64,000 nt of DNA from Sphingosinicellaceae bacterium (GCA_019285715.1 CP079108.1:4045001-4109000), one strand, 5' to 3'. Shown: positions 53,939 to 63,543, counted from the stretch's first letter. The notes: generated by a model not told the origin, from the sequence alone. Numbers and translations are program-made.

Positions 53939-54358
53939 ATGATCGACTGCAGCATCGATCCGACAGCTGATCAAGTTCGCGGTTTAAGAGACGCTGGTTT
54001 GGACCGCCCCGTGATTATGCTTAACTTGCTTAAGTTCCGCGAGAGAGCGCGCTATCCTGAAGGCAGCGGCCAGCCTGACTGTTCAGGCGAGGAGGCGTAC
54101 AAACGCTATCAGATGATATTTACTGTCACGGTTGGTGCGATAAGCCGAGCGGAGGTGCTTTATGACGGTGGGGTCGAGCATGTGTTCATCGGAATGGCCG
54201 GCACGCCGGAAACCGACTGGGACAAGGTGCTGCTTGTGCGCTACCCATCTGCAAAGCACTTTCTTGCGATGATGGCGAACGAGGAATATCGGGCAGCCGG
54301 CCTCGTGCATCGCTACGCCGGGCTGCAGCGGACCGTCCTCCTTCAGTGCAACGAATAG
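53939..54358 (+). CDS. DUF1330-family protein
   Basis: A 139-residue protein. VIMLNLLKFRERARYP, the central YKRYQMIFTVTVGAISRAEV and LLVRYPSAKHFLAMMANEEY match the DUF1330 family, a small ferredoxin-like dimeric fold of unknown function. The ATG at 53939 follows GGAGG; an ATG ten codons upstream is less likely. It is a single gene between the sigma locus and the P450-DyP gene. Confidence 0.85.
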   Translation: MIDCSIDPTADQVRGLRDAGLDRPVIMLNLLKFRERARYPEGSGQPDCSGEEAYKRYQMIFTVTVGAISRAEVLYDGGVEHVFIGMAGTPETDWDKVLLVRYPSAKHFLAMMANEEYRAAGLVHRYAGLQRTVLLQCNE

Positions 54359-54652
54359 GCAGCGATGGCCCGTCAATGGCAGCAGACTGCTTTCCGCGGT
54401 TCGGCAGTAGCGCTCTGCCAAAAACCGCTCCAGCTCCGAGGGCGTGCGGATCGACGATCCGGGGGGGACCTGCTTGCGGCCAGCCTATCGGAGCCCTCGA
54501 GTTCGATGCGCCTGGATGCATGGCAGCTCGTCTTCTCCCATCCGCACACTTCGCGATCGACGCCATCGGCGTCGAGCCCTGGGACAATTTCGGGGCTCAT
54601 CATCAAGGTGGACAGCGTCCGAGCCGATCCTGTTCAATCTGGTGCGCGTTGC
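54359..54652. other. Short intergenic stretch between convergent genes
   Basis: About 290 nt between the DUF1330 gene and the end of the P450-DyP gene. Overlapping frames on both strands have no family resemblance, and no strong hairpin was found. Confidence 0.35.
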
Positions 54653-57600
54653 TCACATCGCCACGTCTGGAAGGGAACGGGCGATCTGCCACTCGGCCTT
54701 CAGTGGCGAGCTGCTTCCCTGCGAAGCAGTAGGCTCGCCACACAGGAACGACAGTGCCGCCCGGCTTGGTAGGAAGAAGTAGCCGCCACCAACGACGCGG
54801 GTGAACTGGTGCAGATGCTGAAAACGGATCGGACCCGCCTCGGTGGGTACGGTAAATCGCCCGGCACGACCGGCCGAGGGTACAATGGCATCGACCTCGT
54901 CTTCGAGCCCGTGGAAGTTGGGATTGTTGATCCAGTTCTGCTGCACGAATTCGAACTGGCGTTCGATGTCACCGCAGATAGCGGTGAACATGAGGCCACG
55001 TTCGGTAATCTTCCCGCCCTCGCCCTCAATCTCGTAGTGTCTCCCGCGACGCAGCATGCGATGACGGTTGCTCCCGCTGATCGAGCCGGGTGCATCCGGT
55101 TCAAGGCTGTCGCGTGGATTTGAGCGGCGGATATGTGCGCCGAGCGGACAGGCAAGGCCGCGGGGGTCTTCGGCGGCAAAGGAGAAGTCATTGGTAGGAT
55201 GGGCGACATGGCCGCTTGGTCGGCTTCTTTCGACGAGCGGTGTACCGTCCGGCCAGCGCCCGATCATCTTACCGGCGACCCAATCCCCATCCACCTTCTG
55301 ACCGACCAGGCCGGACAGGTTGGGGTAGCGGTCGTTGAGCATTGCAGCCTGCTCTGAGATCGCCTCCTGAAAGCGTGGGACCTCCTGGACGATCTGGCGG
55401 ATCACGAGAAAGCTTCCGTTGCGCCCGAAATCGCGAAACGGCGAAGACACGTCTCCCTTGTCGAAGCTCGGGAAGCGGCGGGACGGATCCTGGCTGACGT
55501 CCGGCAGCTGATTTGCCGGATCGCGCTCCAGGCAGATTTTCATTGCAAGAGCCGGGTAGCCCTGATTGCCGACGTAACCGAGCACGAACTCGCCCGCCTC
55601 GACCAGATCGTTGGCAGACTTTTTGCGCGCCGCCGCCGCGGTGCCACGCATTGCGGGCTGTGAAATGCCATCGCGAAAGCCGAAGTGATCGCGGCTCCGT
55701 GGTTGTCCGGTCGGTGGCCGCGTGCGTACGGCATGGTGAATGGCACCGCCGTGAGCCGATAGCCACTCGGCGATGGCCTCCTGAGCGAGGTCGCGCGTTC
55801 GGGCATCGACCGCATTCACGACCAAGACGCCGTCGATCGGCTTGCCGTGCAGTTCATCGTCATCCCAGTGCCACCCGGTCTCGCGATGGACGTCCCCAAG
55901 CACATTGGCCCGCGCCCGCATGCCGGCGACATAGGCGAAGGGAAAGCTCGCCAGACCGTCCACCTGATCCACGTCCCCGAATTCGAGCCCGCGTAGTCCA
56001 CGTGCGGACAAGCCGCACGTGACAAAGCTACAGTTCCCCGTGCGCTCGCTGATGCACTCGCCGAAGCTGATGGCAGGCAGATGCGCCATTCCCGCGAGCA
56101 AGCCGGCCAGCGACTCGCGTCTGCGCGAGGTGCTATCGCCGAAAGCGACGAACAGGTAGCAACCGTCCGGGCGGTTCGGCGTGGCATGCAGCACCAGTGA
56201 CTGGATCTGACCCGTTTCGATCATGGCCTGCGGGCGCTGCAGCGAGCCGAAGCAGGCTATCCACTGACGCGCCGTGCTGTCGCTCGCGGCTCGTGCGAGG
56301 CCATGATGGATGATGGCGTTGAGTCTAACGCGGTCGAGGGTAAGCTCCGGGTAGCGGCTGTACCAGAAGTGGGTCGGCCGTTGCTGCCGTTTGACCCAGC
56401 GCTTGAAGCGGTCCCCGTCCTTCGCGCCCTCCCCGACCAATCCGCGGGTGCGTGGAAAGCCTTCGCCGTGAGACCAGGCTGCGGTCTGTCCCTGGTGAGC
56501 CTTGGTGACGAAGTCCTCGAGGTAGCTTTCCCAGCTGCCGTCGTAGTTGCTGAGGAACAACAGCTTTTCCGGCTTGTCGATCCTGATCCAGCGCGCGAAG
56601 TGGATCGTGCCCATGTCCAGGATGAAACCGGGGCGAGTTCTATACTCTACGAAGAAACTGATGCCCCACATCGCCAGCGCGAACGTCAGCCGTCGCAACG
56701 GCCCGGGTTTGATGTCCGAACAAGCCAGGATGTGATTCTGGGCGTAACCTGGAGCGTTTTCGAGCAGCGAGATCTCTTTGCGCAAGGCAAAGTCCGGATC
56801 CCGTTCGTCCGGCCGGTCCCTGTCCTCGAGGCGACGCAGCGCGACGTAGGCTGCGCCGCCGATCACGAGGAGGAAGGCGACCAGACTCGATACGCCGACG
56901 AGCAGGACGGTCGTGGCGACGCCGAACCAGCCGAGCACTGTCGCCGGGGTGGGGAGTGCTGCCCAGCTCAGCGTCATCGTGATCAGAAGCGCCGCGATGA
57001 TCGCCAAAACAGCTGGCTGGCCCTGGGCGGAGCAAAGATACGCCCAGGCGGCCGCAAGCCATGAACGGTCCTGCCAGTCGGTGAAGCTTAGCCGCTTGCG
57101 GCTCGGCACGAACAGCATCGAACGCAGGGTGCCACCGCGCTTCTGGAGGACCGCGAGCTGGTCGCGAAGCGTCGTCGACACCGTCTGGTCGCTCGCGTCG
57201 ACCGCGCCTAGGATTAACTGCCTGACGAAACGTAGCGCGGCGATCGGCCGATCACTTTGTCCGCCGTTGAGCTGGAGATGAAGATCGAGCGCATCGCTGG
57301 CGAAGGCAGCCAACTCGCGCTGCTGCGTTATCTGCCGGGCCGAGAAATCCCGGCTACCGTTGTAGCTCAAGCCGGTATTGCCGAAAGGACTGAAGCTCTC
57401 CTGCAGACGGTGGCGGAGCAGAAAACCGGCCAGACCCTCCCGGCCCGGATCATGGCCGGCGGCTCTGATCACCTCCCGCAATCCTGCCGGTGCGAAGGCG
57501 GCCACCCTTGCTGCCGCCTGCTCGTGGGTCCCGTCGCAGTTGAATTCTACAACCAGTCGCCAGTCCGCCTTCTGCATTGTGCCGACATCGACGGCACTAA

Positions 57601-59050
57601 CCGAAACGAAGTGGACGATGCCGGCTTCGTCGAAAGCGTCGCGGACGGTTTGTTTGGCGGGATTGCCGAGATTCGACAGCTCGGCGCGAACGCGTCCGGC
57701 TTCAGCCTCGGGCAGCGGAACCAGGATGGTCGTCATCGCATGCCCGGCCGGCTCGCGGGGTTGCGTGAACGTCATGTCAAGGCGTCGTGGGAAGGGCGTG
57801 ATAGAGTGAAGCAGACCATCCGGTCCGATCGCCCGACGAAGCCCGGGAAGGCGCAGAAGCTCGGCGAACAGCTTCTCGAGTTGGCGCATCGCCACCATTG
57901 CGCCCATGCAGGTGTGGATGCCGTCCCCGAAGACGAGGCGGGCGTTGGGTCTCGGACGCCGCGGGCTGAACCGTCGCGGCCGGCAATAGACGCGGGGATC
58001 GCGCAAGCCCTGGGCGGTCGCGGCCAGCACGACCGTACCCGACGGCACGCGGGTGCGCCACCAGCCCCGTCGCGGCAACTCGGTCGCGACGGGAACGTAG
58101 CGGAACTGACCCGGATTGAGCGGCGGCCGCAAGCGCATCGCTTCGGCGATGATCGGCTGCAACTCCTCGCCCGGCACGTCCGCGACCGAGACGGCGCTCT
58201 GCCAAGCGTCCGGGTCCGACAGGAGGTAGGACAGGGCGTTGCCGGCTGCCAGCGTGATCGTCGGCACCAGCGCGACCGCCAGCCCGAACAGGACCGCACG
58301 GATCTCCTCGTCGTCGAGCACGCGCTGGTTCACGAGTTCCCGCACGAGACCACGCGCCCTGCCGGCTCGGGCCGTCTTGATCGCGAGGTCGGCGAAGCCG
58401 CCGAAGCGCCATGCTGCATGTTGGGACAGCTCACGGATCGCCGCGTCGCCGAACGGGTCCGCGAAGATCACGGCGGACATCGCCAGGGTCCAGTCCGCGA
58501 AGCCGTCGACGTCGTCGACTTCGAGCCCGAGAAAGGTGATGGCCGTCTCTGCGGCGACCCGGGTGAAGTAGTCGCGCATCACGTCGATACGTCCGCCGGA
58601 GCTCTCGAGCAGGTACCGCGCCTTCGCCGTCGTATCGTTCAACAGCTGTTCGTAGAGCTGCGGATCTTGGAGACACCGCGACACCGCATCGTGCTGTCGC
58701 ATGTGTTCCGGATCGGGCAGTCCGAGCATGAAGGTCGCACCGGGGCTGAGCGCGCGCATGTCCGGCTTGAAGGGGACCACGAAGTCGTCGGCGCGGTTCA
58801 GGACGGTTTCGATGTCCGCGAACCTGGTCAGGATCAGCAGCCGGCCGATGCGCAGGCGAGGCAGGAACGTCTGCAGCAGCGTGAGGACGAAGCGCTGGAG
58901 GCTTGGCCACACGGCAGCGCGGAGCCGACCCCACCAGCTTGTCGGGTTCAGGCGTTCGAGATCGAATTGGACCTGGGCTGCGTCACGGGCGCTGAGGCGC
59001 CAGTCCGGTACCTTGTCCAGCTGACCGTCGTACTTCAGCCTGAAACCCAT
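54653..59050 (-). CDS. Cytochrome P450 / membrane / DyP-type peroxidase fusion protein
   Basis: A single intact frame of 1465 residues. Residues 1-430 are a cytochrome P450: ExxR in IAEAMRLRPP (Glu303, Arg306) and the heme loop FGDGIHTCMG with Cys381. The I-helix reads LVPTITLAAGN and lacks the usual acid-Thr pair. Residues 435-670 resemble no enzyme I know. Two or three membrane helices lie at about 679-735. A soluble region follows (SNYDGSWESYLEDFVTKAHQ at 834-853). From about 930 to the end is a DyP-type peroxidase with GFRDG (Asp1127), GAHIRRSNPRD (probable proximal His1306) and RMLRRG (distal Arg about 1334). No signal peptide was seen. The regulator gene lies 18 nt upstream. Confidence 0.92.
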   Translation of the reverse strand: MGFRLKYDGQLDKVPDWRLSARDAAQVQFDLERLNPTSWWGRLRAAVWPSLQRFVLTLLQTFLPRLRIGRLLILTRFADIETVLNRADDFVVPFKPDMRALSPGATFMLGLPDPEHMRQHDAVSRCLQDPQLYEQLLNDTTAKARYLLESSGGRIDVMRDYFTRVAAETAITFLGLEVDDVDGFADWTLAMSAVIFADPFGDAAIRELSQHAAWRFGGFADLAIKTARAGRARGLVRELVNQRVLDDEEIRAVLFGLAVALVPTITLAAGNALSYLLSDPDAWQSAVSVADVPGEELQPIIAEAMRLRPPLNPGQFRYVPVATELPRRGWWRTRVPSGTVVLAATAQGLRDPRVYCRPRRFSPRRPRPNARLVFGDGIHTCMGAMVAMRQLEKLFAELLRLPGLRRAIGPDGLLHSITPFPRRLDMTFTQPREPAGHAMTTILVPLPEAEAGRVRAELSNLGNPAKQTVRDAFDEAGIVHFVSVSAVDVGTMQKADWRLVVEFNCDGTHEQAAARVAAFAPAGLREVIRAAGHDPGREGLAGFLLRHRLQESFSPFGNTGLSYNGSRDFSARQITQQRELAAFASDALDLHLQLNGGQSDRPIAALRFVRQLILGAVDASDQTVSTTLRDQLAVLQKRGGTLRSMLFVPSRKRLSFTDWQDRSWLAAAWAYLCSAQGQPAVLAIIAALLITMTLSWAALPTPATVLGWFGVATTVLLVGVSSLVAFLLVIGGAAYVALRRLEDRDRPDERDPDFALRKEISLLENAPGYAQNHILACSDIKPGPLRRLTFALAMWGISFFVEYRTRPGFILDMGTIHFARWIRIDKPEKLLFLSNYDGSWESYLEDFVTKAHQGQTAAWSHGEGFPRTRGLVGEGAKDGDRFKRWVKRQQRPTHFWYSRYPELTLDRVRLNAIIHHGLARAASDSTARQWIACFGSLQRPQAMIETGQIQSLVLHATPNRPDGCYLFVAFGDSTSRRRESLAGLLAGMAHLPAISFGECISERTGNCSFVTCGLSARGLRGLEFGDVDQVDGLASFPFAYVAGMRARANVLGDVHRETGWHWDDDELHGKPIDGVLVVNAVDARTRDLAQEAIAEWLSAHGGAIHHAVRTRPPTGQPRSRDHFGFRDGISQPAMRGTAAAARKKSANDLVEAGEFVLGYVGNQGYPALAMKICLERDPANQLPDVSQDPSRRFPSFDKGDVSSPFRDFGRNGSFLVIRQIVQEVPRFQEAISEQAAMLNDRYPNLSGLVGQKVDGDWVAGKMIGRWPDGTPLVERSRPSGHVAHPTNDFSFAAEDPRGLACPLGAHIRRSNPRDSLEPDAPGSISGSNRHRMLRRGRHYEIEGEGGKITERGLMFTAICGDIERQFEFVQQNWINNPNFHGLEDEVDAIVPSAGRAGRFTVPTEAGPIRFQHLHQFTRVVGGGYFFLPSRAALSFLCGEPTASQGSSSPLKAEWQIARSLPDVAM

Positions 59051-59068
59051 CGCCCACTCTCCTGGCCT

Positions 59069-60697
59069 CTACGTGTCCGCTGCGGCGTCGATCCCGGTCT
59101 TCAGGCATTCGCGCCATTTCGGATCCGAGAACGGTATCCAGTCGATGTAGCTCGTCTCGAAACCGGGTCGGTTGTGCTGGAGATCCTTCCACGCGCGCCG
59201 CGCGTCCGCAGGTTTCCCACTGCGGGCGAGAGCATTGATCTTGCAGACGTGTGCATACCAGTAGCCGGGGCGCAGATTGATCGAGCGATCGGCCGCGGCC
59301 AGCGCTTGGTCGAGTTCGCCGAGCATGAGTTGCGCCATCGCGACCTCGCCTTGCTTGTAGAATTGCCGGTAGTCGAGGGGCGCCAGCCGCATCGCCGTCG
59401 CCAAGGGCTCTAGCGCCGCATCCGGCCGACCGGTGAGGATGCGCAGCGTGCCCAGCTGATCCCACGCGATACCGAGGCTCGGATTGAGGTCGACCGCGCG
59501 CAGGAGCGACATCTCCGCGGGGATCGGCTGCCGCCGCCACATCTCGGAGGCACCGACAAGCATGTGGCCACGCGCATCCTCGTAGTCGAGAACGACGGCG
59601 CGCTGGGCGAGCGCCCGGATCTCCTCGACGGACTCTCCGGTCAGGCGACGGTTCCAGGCCCTGAGAGCGAGATGGCGCGCGTATTCGAGCACTGCCACGG
59701 ACCAGTTCGGGGCCAGTTCCAAGGCCCGCTTCAACAGTTTCCCGGCCGTCTCCGTATCGTGATGCGACAGCCGATCCTGGTGCCAGCGACCGCGCCAGAC
59801 CAAATCCGCCACCGAAAGCTCGACCTCGGGGACGGCGAGCGCACGCACCCCCTCGAAATCGGCGACACGGTTCTCGAGCACCGCGACCAGCTCTGCGACC
59901 AGGCTCGCCAGCGCACCGGACGCCTGCGGGGCCGGCAGTCGCAGGCGCGGCGACCAGACCAGTTCACCGGTGGCCACGTTTATGACCTGCCCTGACAGCC
60001 AGTAGCCGTGGTCGACGCGTCGCAGGCGCCCGCCGAGAATGTAAGCCGCGCCAAGGGTGCGGCCGGACTCGAGCAGGCCCGCTTTCGGCGCCGGTCCCGG
60101 GCCGGGCGAGATGACCGGCAGCCAGCGCAGCCGCGACACCCGATCTATGAGTTCTTCGCCGATGCCTTCGGCGAGGTAGTCCGCGTCCGGATCTCCGGTC
60201 TGATTTTCGAACCCCAGGATCGCCAGCGATGCCGGCCGGCCGGGAGTGAGGGCCGGCTTCGGAAAAGGTGTTGGCGGGCTTTTCGGGACGACCGTGGCGC
60301 GACGCTGTTCGCGCAGCCACTCCTCGAAGACCTCCTCGCCGCGCAGATCGATTCCTTCGAGGAAATCGCTAGCGGATGCCGGCATCAGTTCGATGGCATC
60401 GAGCCGTAAGCGGACACGGTCGCCGGTAGTCTCGATCAGAGCCAGGCCATGGTCGTCGAGTATGCGGCGAACCTGGGACAGTTCGCGACGCAGACTGCTC
60501 TGAGACTGCTCGCGCTCGCGCGAACCCCAAAGGCGGTCCTGCAACCAGCCCCGCGAGCGCTCCCCATCGGGTGACGTGGCGAGCATGGCCAGCAGTGCGA
60601 TTCCCTTCCGGCTCGGTACTTCGATTCGCTGGCCTGTGGCCGAAGTCAGTCGGAACGGCCCGAACAGACCCAGTCGAGGCTTCGCTGCACCAGACAT
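59069..60697 (-). CDS. SARP-like winged-helix regulator with TolB-like and TPR domains
   Basis: A 542-residue cytoplasmic regulator. Residues 8-100 form an OmpR/SARP-type winged helix (LGLFGPFRLTSATGQRIEVP, LQDRLWGSREREQSQSSLRR). Residues 155-290 have the TolB-like ASLAILGFENQTGDPDADYL, as in regulators fused to adenylate-cyclase-type or TPR modules. Residues 300-530 hold TPR repeats (AVDLNPSLGIAWDQLGTLRI and similar). It precedes the P450-DyP gene by 18 nt on the same strand and is divergent from the stand-alone DyP gene, so it probably controls both units. Confidence 0.88.
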   Translation of the reverse strand: MSGAAKPRLGLFGPFRLTSATGQRIEVPSRKGIALLAMLATSPDGERSRGWLQDRLWGSREREQSQSSLRRELSQVRRILDDHGLALIETTGDRVRLRLDAIELMPASASDFLEGIDLRGEEVFEEWLREQRRATVVPKSPPTPFPKPALTPGRPASLAILGFENQTGDPDADYLAEGIGEELIDRVSRLRWLPVISPGPGPAPKAGLLESGRTLGAAYILGGRLRRVDHGYWLSGQVINVATGELVWSPRLRLPAPQASGALASLVAELVAVLENRVADFEGVRALAVPEVELSVADLVWRGRWHQDRLSHHDTETAGKLLKRALELAPNWSVAVLEYARHLALRAWNRRLTGESVEEIRALAQRAVVLDYEDARGHMLVGASEMWRRQPIPAEMSLLRAVDLNPSLGIAWDQLGTLRILTGRPDAALEPLATAMRLAPLDYRQFYKQGEVAMAQLMLGELDQALAAADRSINLRPGYWYAHVCKINALARSGKPADARRAWKDLQHNRPGFETSYIDWIPFSDPKWRECLKTGIDAAADT

Positions 60698-60800
60698 TCT
60701 GCCCCCTCATCGCCCCCGTGTCGTGTCGATTCCCAACGCAGTCAGCCAAATCACGCACAATTCACGCCCGCCGAACGCCTTCCGAGCGGTCTCCGCACTC

Positions 60801-60820
60801 CCGCCACGTATTCATGGCGG
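60801..60820. promoter_or_regulatory. Inverted repeat in the divergent regulator/DyP promoter region
   Basis: CCGCCA and TGGCGG flank an 8-nt spacer. The repeat lies 104 nt upstream of the regulator start and 47 nt upstream of the DyP start, a fitting place for an operator. No second copy was seen. Confidence 0.45.
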
Positions 60821-60866
60821 CGATGACCAGCGACCAATTAGTCCTGGGGCGTAGCGGAGAATGACC

Positions 60867-62279
60867 ATGGCAATTCCCAGTGAGATGTTGGACAGGCCGA
60901 TCGATTGGCGAGATCCTCAACTGGCGACGTTACTCGCCCGCCTGCAAGGCAATATCCTCAAAGGACATGGTCGGGATCAGACCCTCAACCTGTTTTTGAG
61001 GTTCGACTCGCAGCAGGTGGCGAAGGTCCGGATCGCTCTCAAGGAGCTTGGCGGCCATGTAACGTCGGCGCTGAGCCAACTCGAGGCGACGGAGAAGTTC
61101 AAGTCCTTGGGCATCGGCGGGGCGACCCCTGTGTTCATCATGATCTCGGCGGCAGGTTATCGCGCCTTAGGCGTCGCGGACACGGAAATTCCGGCGGACC
61201 CGCAATTTCGGGCAGGCATGAAGGCGCAGGCCGCCATCCTGCACGACCCCTCGCCCCAATCATGGGAGCCCAAGTTCGCCGAGGAGATCCATGGCCTGGT
61301 CGTGATCGCCGATGACAGCGTCACGGCGGTTGCCAACGCTGCGGCCAAGATCGAGACCCGCCTGACCACGGCGGGCATCCACGTCGTCGGCCGCGATGCA
61401 GGTCACGCCCTGCGCCGCGTCGACAAGGGGCCTGGGATAGAGCACTTCGGCTATGTCGACGGTCGCAGCCAGCCCCTGATGCTTGCCGACGACGTTGCCG
61501 CCGAGCGGGTGTCGGGTGGCATCGGCCAGTGGGACCCCGCCTTCGGTCCCGGGCGGATCGCGCTGGTCGCCGACCCGGCATCCCGGGCCGAAGACGCGTA
61601 CGGTAGCTACCTCGTCTATCGCAAACTCGAGCAGGACGTCCGCGGTTTCAAGCGTCAGGAGCAGCAGCTCGCGGCGACGCTCGGTCTGGTCGGTGTCGAC
61701 GAAGAGCGGGCTGGAGCGATGGTGGTCGGGCGCTTCGAGGACGGGACGCCACTCGCGGTCCAGAAGTCCGACACCGGGGTTCCACCCGCGGCGAACGACT
61801 TCAACTATGCTGGCGATCTCGACGGCCTGAAATGTCCGTTCCAGGCGCATATCCGTAAGGTCAATCCACGCGGCGGCACCGTCGACGAGTTCGGAGCGGT
61901 TGAGGCGCAGGAGCGCGCGCACCTGATGCCAAGGCGGGGCATCCCGTTCGGCGAGCGTGCCGATGATCTCGATACCATCTCGTCACTACCGCGCCGCGGC
62001 GTGGGACTGCTATTCATGGCATACAATCAGGACATATCCCGGCAGTTCGAGTTCACTCAAAGCCGTTGGGCCAACGAACCCGACTTCATCCGCGCGGATA
62101 CAGGGATCGACCCCATCATCGGACAGCTGTCTCCAGGCGAGACCGCCGTCCAGCAGTGGCGAGCTCACTACGGAGCGCCCGCCAGCGCGCAGGTCGACGC
62201 GGATTTCCATGGCTTCGTGACGATGCGCGGCGGTGAGTACTTCTTCGCCCCGTCGCTGACCTTCTTCGCCGAGCTGTAA
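60867..62279 (+). CDS. DyP-type heme peroxidase
   Basis: A 470-residue dye-decolorizing peroxidase, which uses hydrogen peroxide to oxidise aromatic or other substrates. Key elements are GYVDG in HFGYVDGRSQPL (distal Asp198), CPFQAHIRKVNPRGG (proximal His328) and PRRGIPFG (distal Arg). The N-terminus LQGNILKGHGRDQTLNLFLR is typical of the long bacterial class. There is no signal peptide. GGAGA lies 5 nt upstream of the ATG at 60867; the ATG at 60861 is too close to it. It is divergent from the regulator and starts an operon with the membrane protein and lipoprotein. Confidence 0.93.
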   Translation: MAIPSEMLDRPIDWRDPQLATLLARLQGNILKGHGRDQTLNLFLRFDSQQVAKVRIALKELGGHVTSALSQLEATEKFKSLGIGGATPVFIMISAAGYRALGVADTEIPADPQFRAGMKAQAAILHDPSPQSWEPKFAEEIHGLVVIADDSVTAVANAAAKIETRLTTAGIHVVGRDAGHALRRVDKGPGIEHFGYVDGRSQPLMLADDVAAERVSGGIGQWDPAFGPGRIALVADPASRAEDAYGSYLVYRKLEQDVRGFKRQEQQLAATLGLVGVDEERAGAMVVGRFEDGTPLAVQKSDTGVPPAANDFNYAGDLDGLKCPFQAHIRKVNPRGGTVDEFGAVEAQERAHLMPRRGIPFGERADDLDTISSLPRRGVGLLFMAYNQDISRQFEFTQSRWANEPDFIRADTGIDPIIGQLSPGETAVQQWRAHYGAPASAQVDADFHGFVTMRGGEYFFAPSLTFFAEL

Positions 62280-62294
62280 CGGGGGAGGTGTTCC

Positions 62295-63533
62295 ATGCGC
62301 AGTGGACCTGATCAGATCTGGGAAGAATCGAGCTACGTCGGCCGCACCTACGGCAGATCGCTCCGAGACAACTTCAATTCCTGCCGTCCCACCCACACGG
62401 ACCGTTTCGCCGATCTCAAGCGTGAGTACGCGGAGGCGATGCGGAAGCCGCATCCGGAGTTCTCGGAATTCCTGTACATCGAGGCGGGTCTCGTCGACAC
62501 CATGCCGGACGAGATGATCTTGGCCCGGTTCTGGGCGATCAACGACCGGTTCCGCCGCGTCGTGCCGCTAGAGACCCGCAAGACCTACCTGGACAGTATT
62601 CCTCCCAAGGATGACGTCCGTTGGCAGGGCGCCGACTTCCTTCGTGAGCAGACGAAGACGCTGCTCGACATCATCCACAGCAACTATTTGATGAACATCG
62701 CACGCGAGAAGTCGATCAAGCGCCTGAAACTCTTCATCTGGGTGTCGTTCGCCGTCGCCAGCAGCATGCTCGCTATCACCTACGATCACATCCGAGAACC
62801 CGCTTTCAAGGGGATGACCGTTCTGGTCGCATTGGGAATGTTCGGAGCACTGCTCAGCATCAGCAACCGCCTGCAGCAGGCGGTATCGCGTGACGCGCTC
62901 ACCGAGGACGGCGTCTACGAACTTACCGGCCTGCGTATCGGCTGGGTCGGCATCCTGATGTCGCTGTTCACCGGCGGCGGCTTCGCGCTCGTGATCTACT
63001 GGGTCGTGATGGCGAATCTGCTCGGCAGCATGCTCCCCGAGACGATCGCTTCGGCTAGGAGCCCGGTCACGCAGGGCTCGACCGCAAACTCGACCGGCGT
63101 GGCGAAGCCGCGCCCGGAAGCGAGCACCGGCACTGGCGGCGGAACGGATGCAGGAAAATCGACACCGGCCCGATCGGACAGCAAGGTGGAGACGCCGGCC
63201 GCGCCAATCGTGCCGGTGGGCAATGATGCAGCCCGTGCGGCTCCTGCGCCGCTGACAGCGGTATCGACGCCGACGCCCAGCACGAAGCCCCCGGTCGATC
63301 CCAACGGCGCGGGCGCGAAGGCGGCCGACGAGTCGACCACCACTTACGTCGCCAGCGATTGTCGGGCGCGTGGGCTCAACGACAAGGCCTTCTGCAGGAC
63401 GGCGATCGGGCTCGGACTCTTCGACCAGCCGAGCTTCTTCAGGATGCTCATCCTCGCGCTGCTCGCCGGCTTTGCCGAGCGCTTGGTTCCCGACATCCTC
63501 AGCCGGCTCAGCAAACAGTCCTCCAGCAACTAG
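62295..63533 (+). CDS. Multi-pass membrane protein with Pro/Ala/Thr linker, function unknown
   Basis: A 412-residue protein that I do not recognise. A soluble, charged N-terminal domain (1-140) is followed by three hydrophobic segments (about 145-163, 174-190, 216-243). Then a low-complexity linker rich in Ala, Pro, Thr and Ser (about 252-345) and a C-terminal part with a Cys pair (SDCRARGLNDKAFCRTAIGL) and one more hydrophobic helix (FRMLILALLAGFAERLVPDI). The ATG follows GGGGGAGGTG and lies 15 nt after the DyP stop. It may anchor the peroxidase or the P450-DyP protein at the membrane. Confidence 0.8.
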   Translation: MRSGPDQIWEESSYVGRTYGRSLRDNFNSCRPTHTDRFADLKREYAEAMRKPHPEFSEFLYIEAGLVDTMPDEMILARFWAINDRFRRVVPLETRKTYLDSIPPKDDVRWQGADFLREQTKTLLDIIHSNYLMNIAREKSIKRLKLFIWVSFAVASSMLAITYDHIREPAFKGMTVLVALGMFGALLSISNRLQQAVSRDALTEDGVYELTGLRIGWVGILMSLFTGGGFALVIYWVVMANLLGSMLPETIASARSPVTQGSTANSTGVAKPRPEASTGTGGGTDAGKSTPARSDSKVETPAAPIVPVGNDAARAAPAPLTAVSTPTPSTKPPVDPNGAGAKAADESTTTYVASDCRARGLNDKAFCRTAIGLGLFDQPSFFRMLILALLAGFAERLVPDILSRLSKQSSSN

Positions 63534-63543
63534 GAGATACGCG

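Noticed and set aside
57257-59413. Open frame of 718 codons on the plus strand opposite the P450 domain
   Set aside because: It is antisense to a gene with clear P450 motifs; the sequence is Arg/Gly/His-rich without any domain, and it is a by-product of high GC in the opposite frame.
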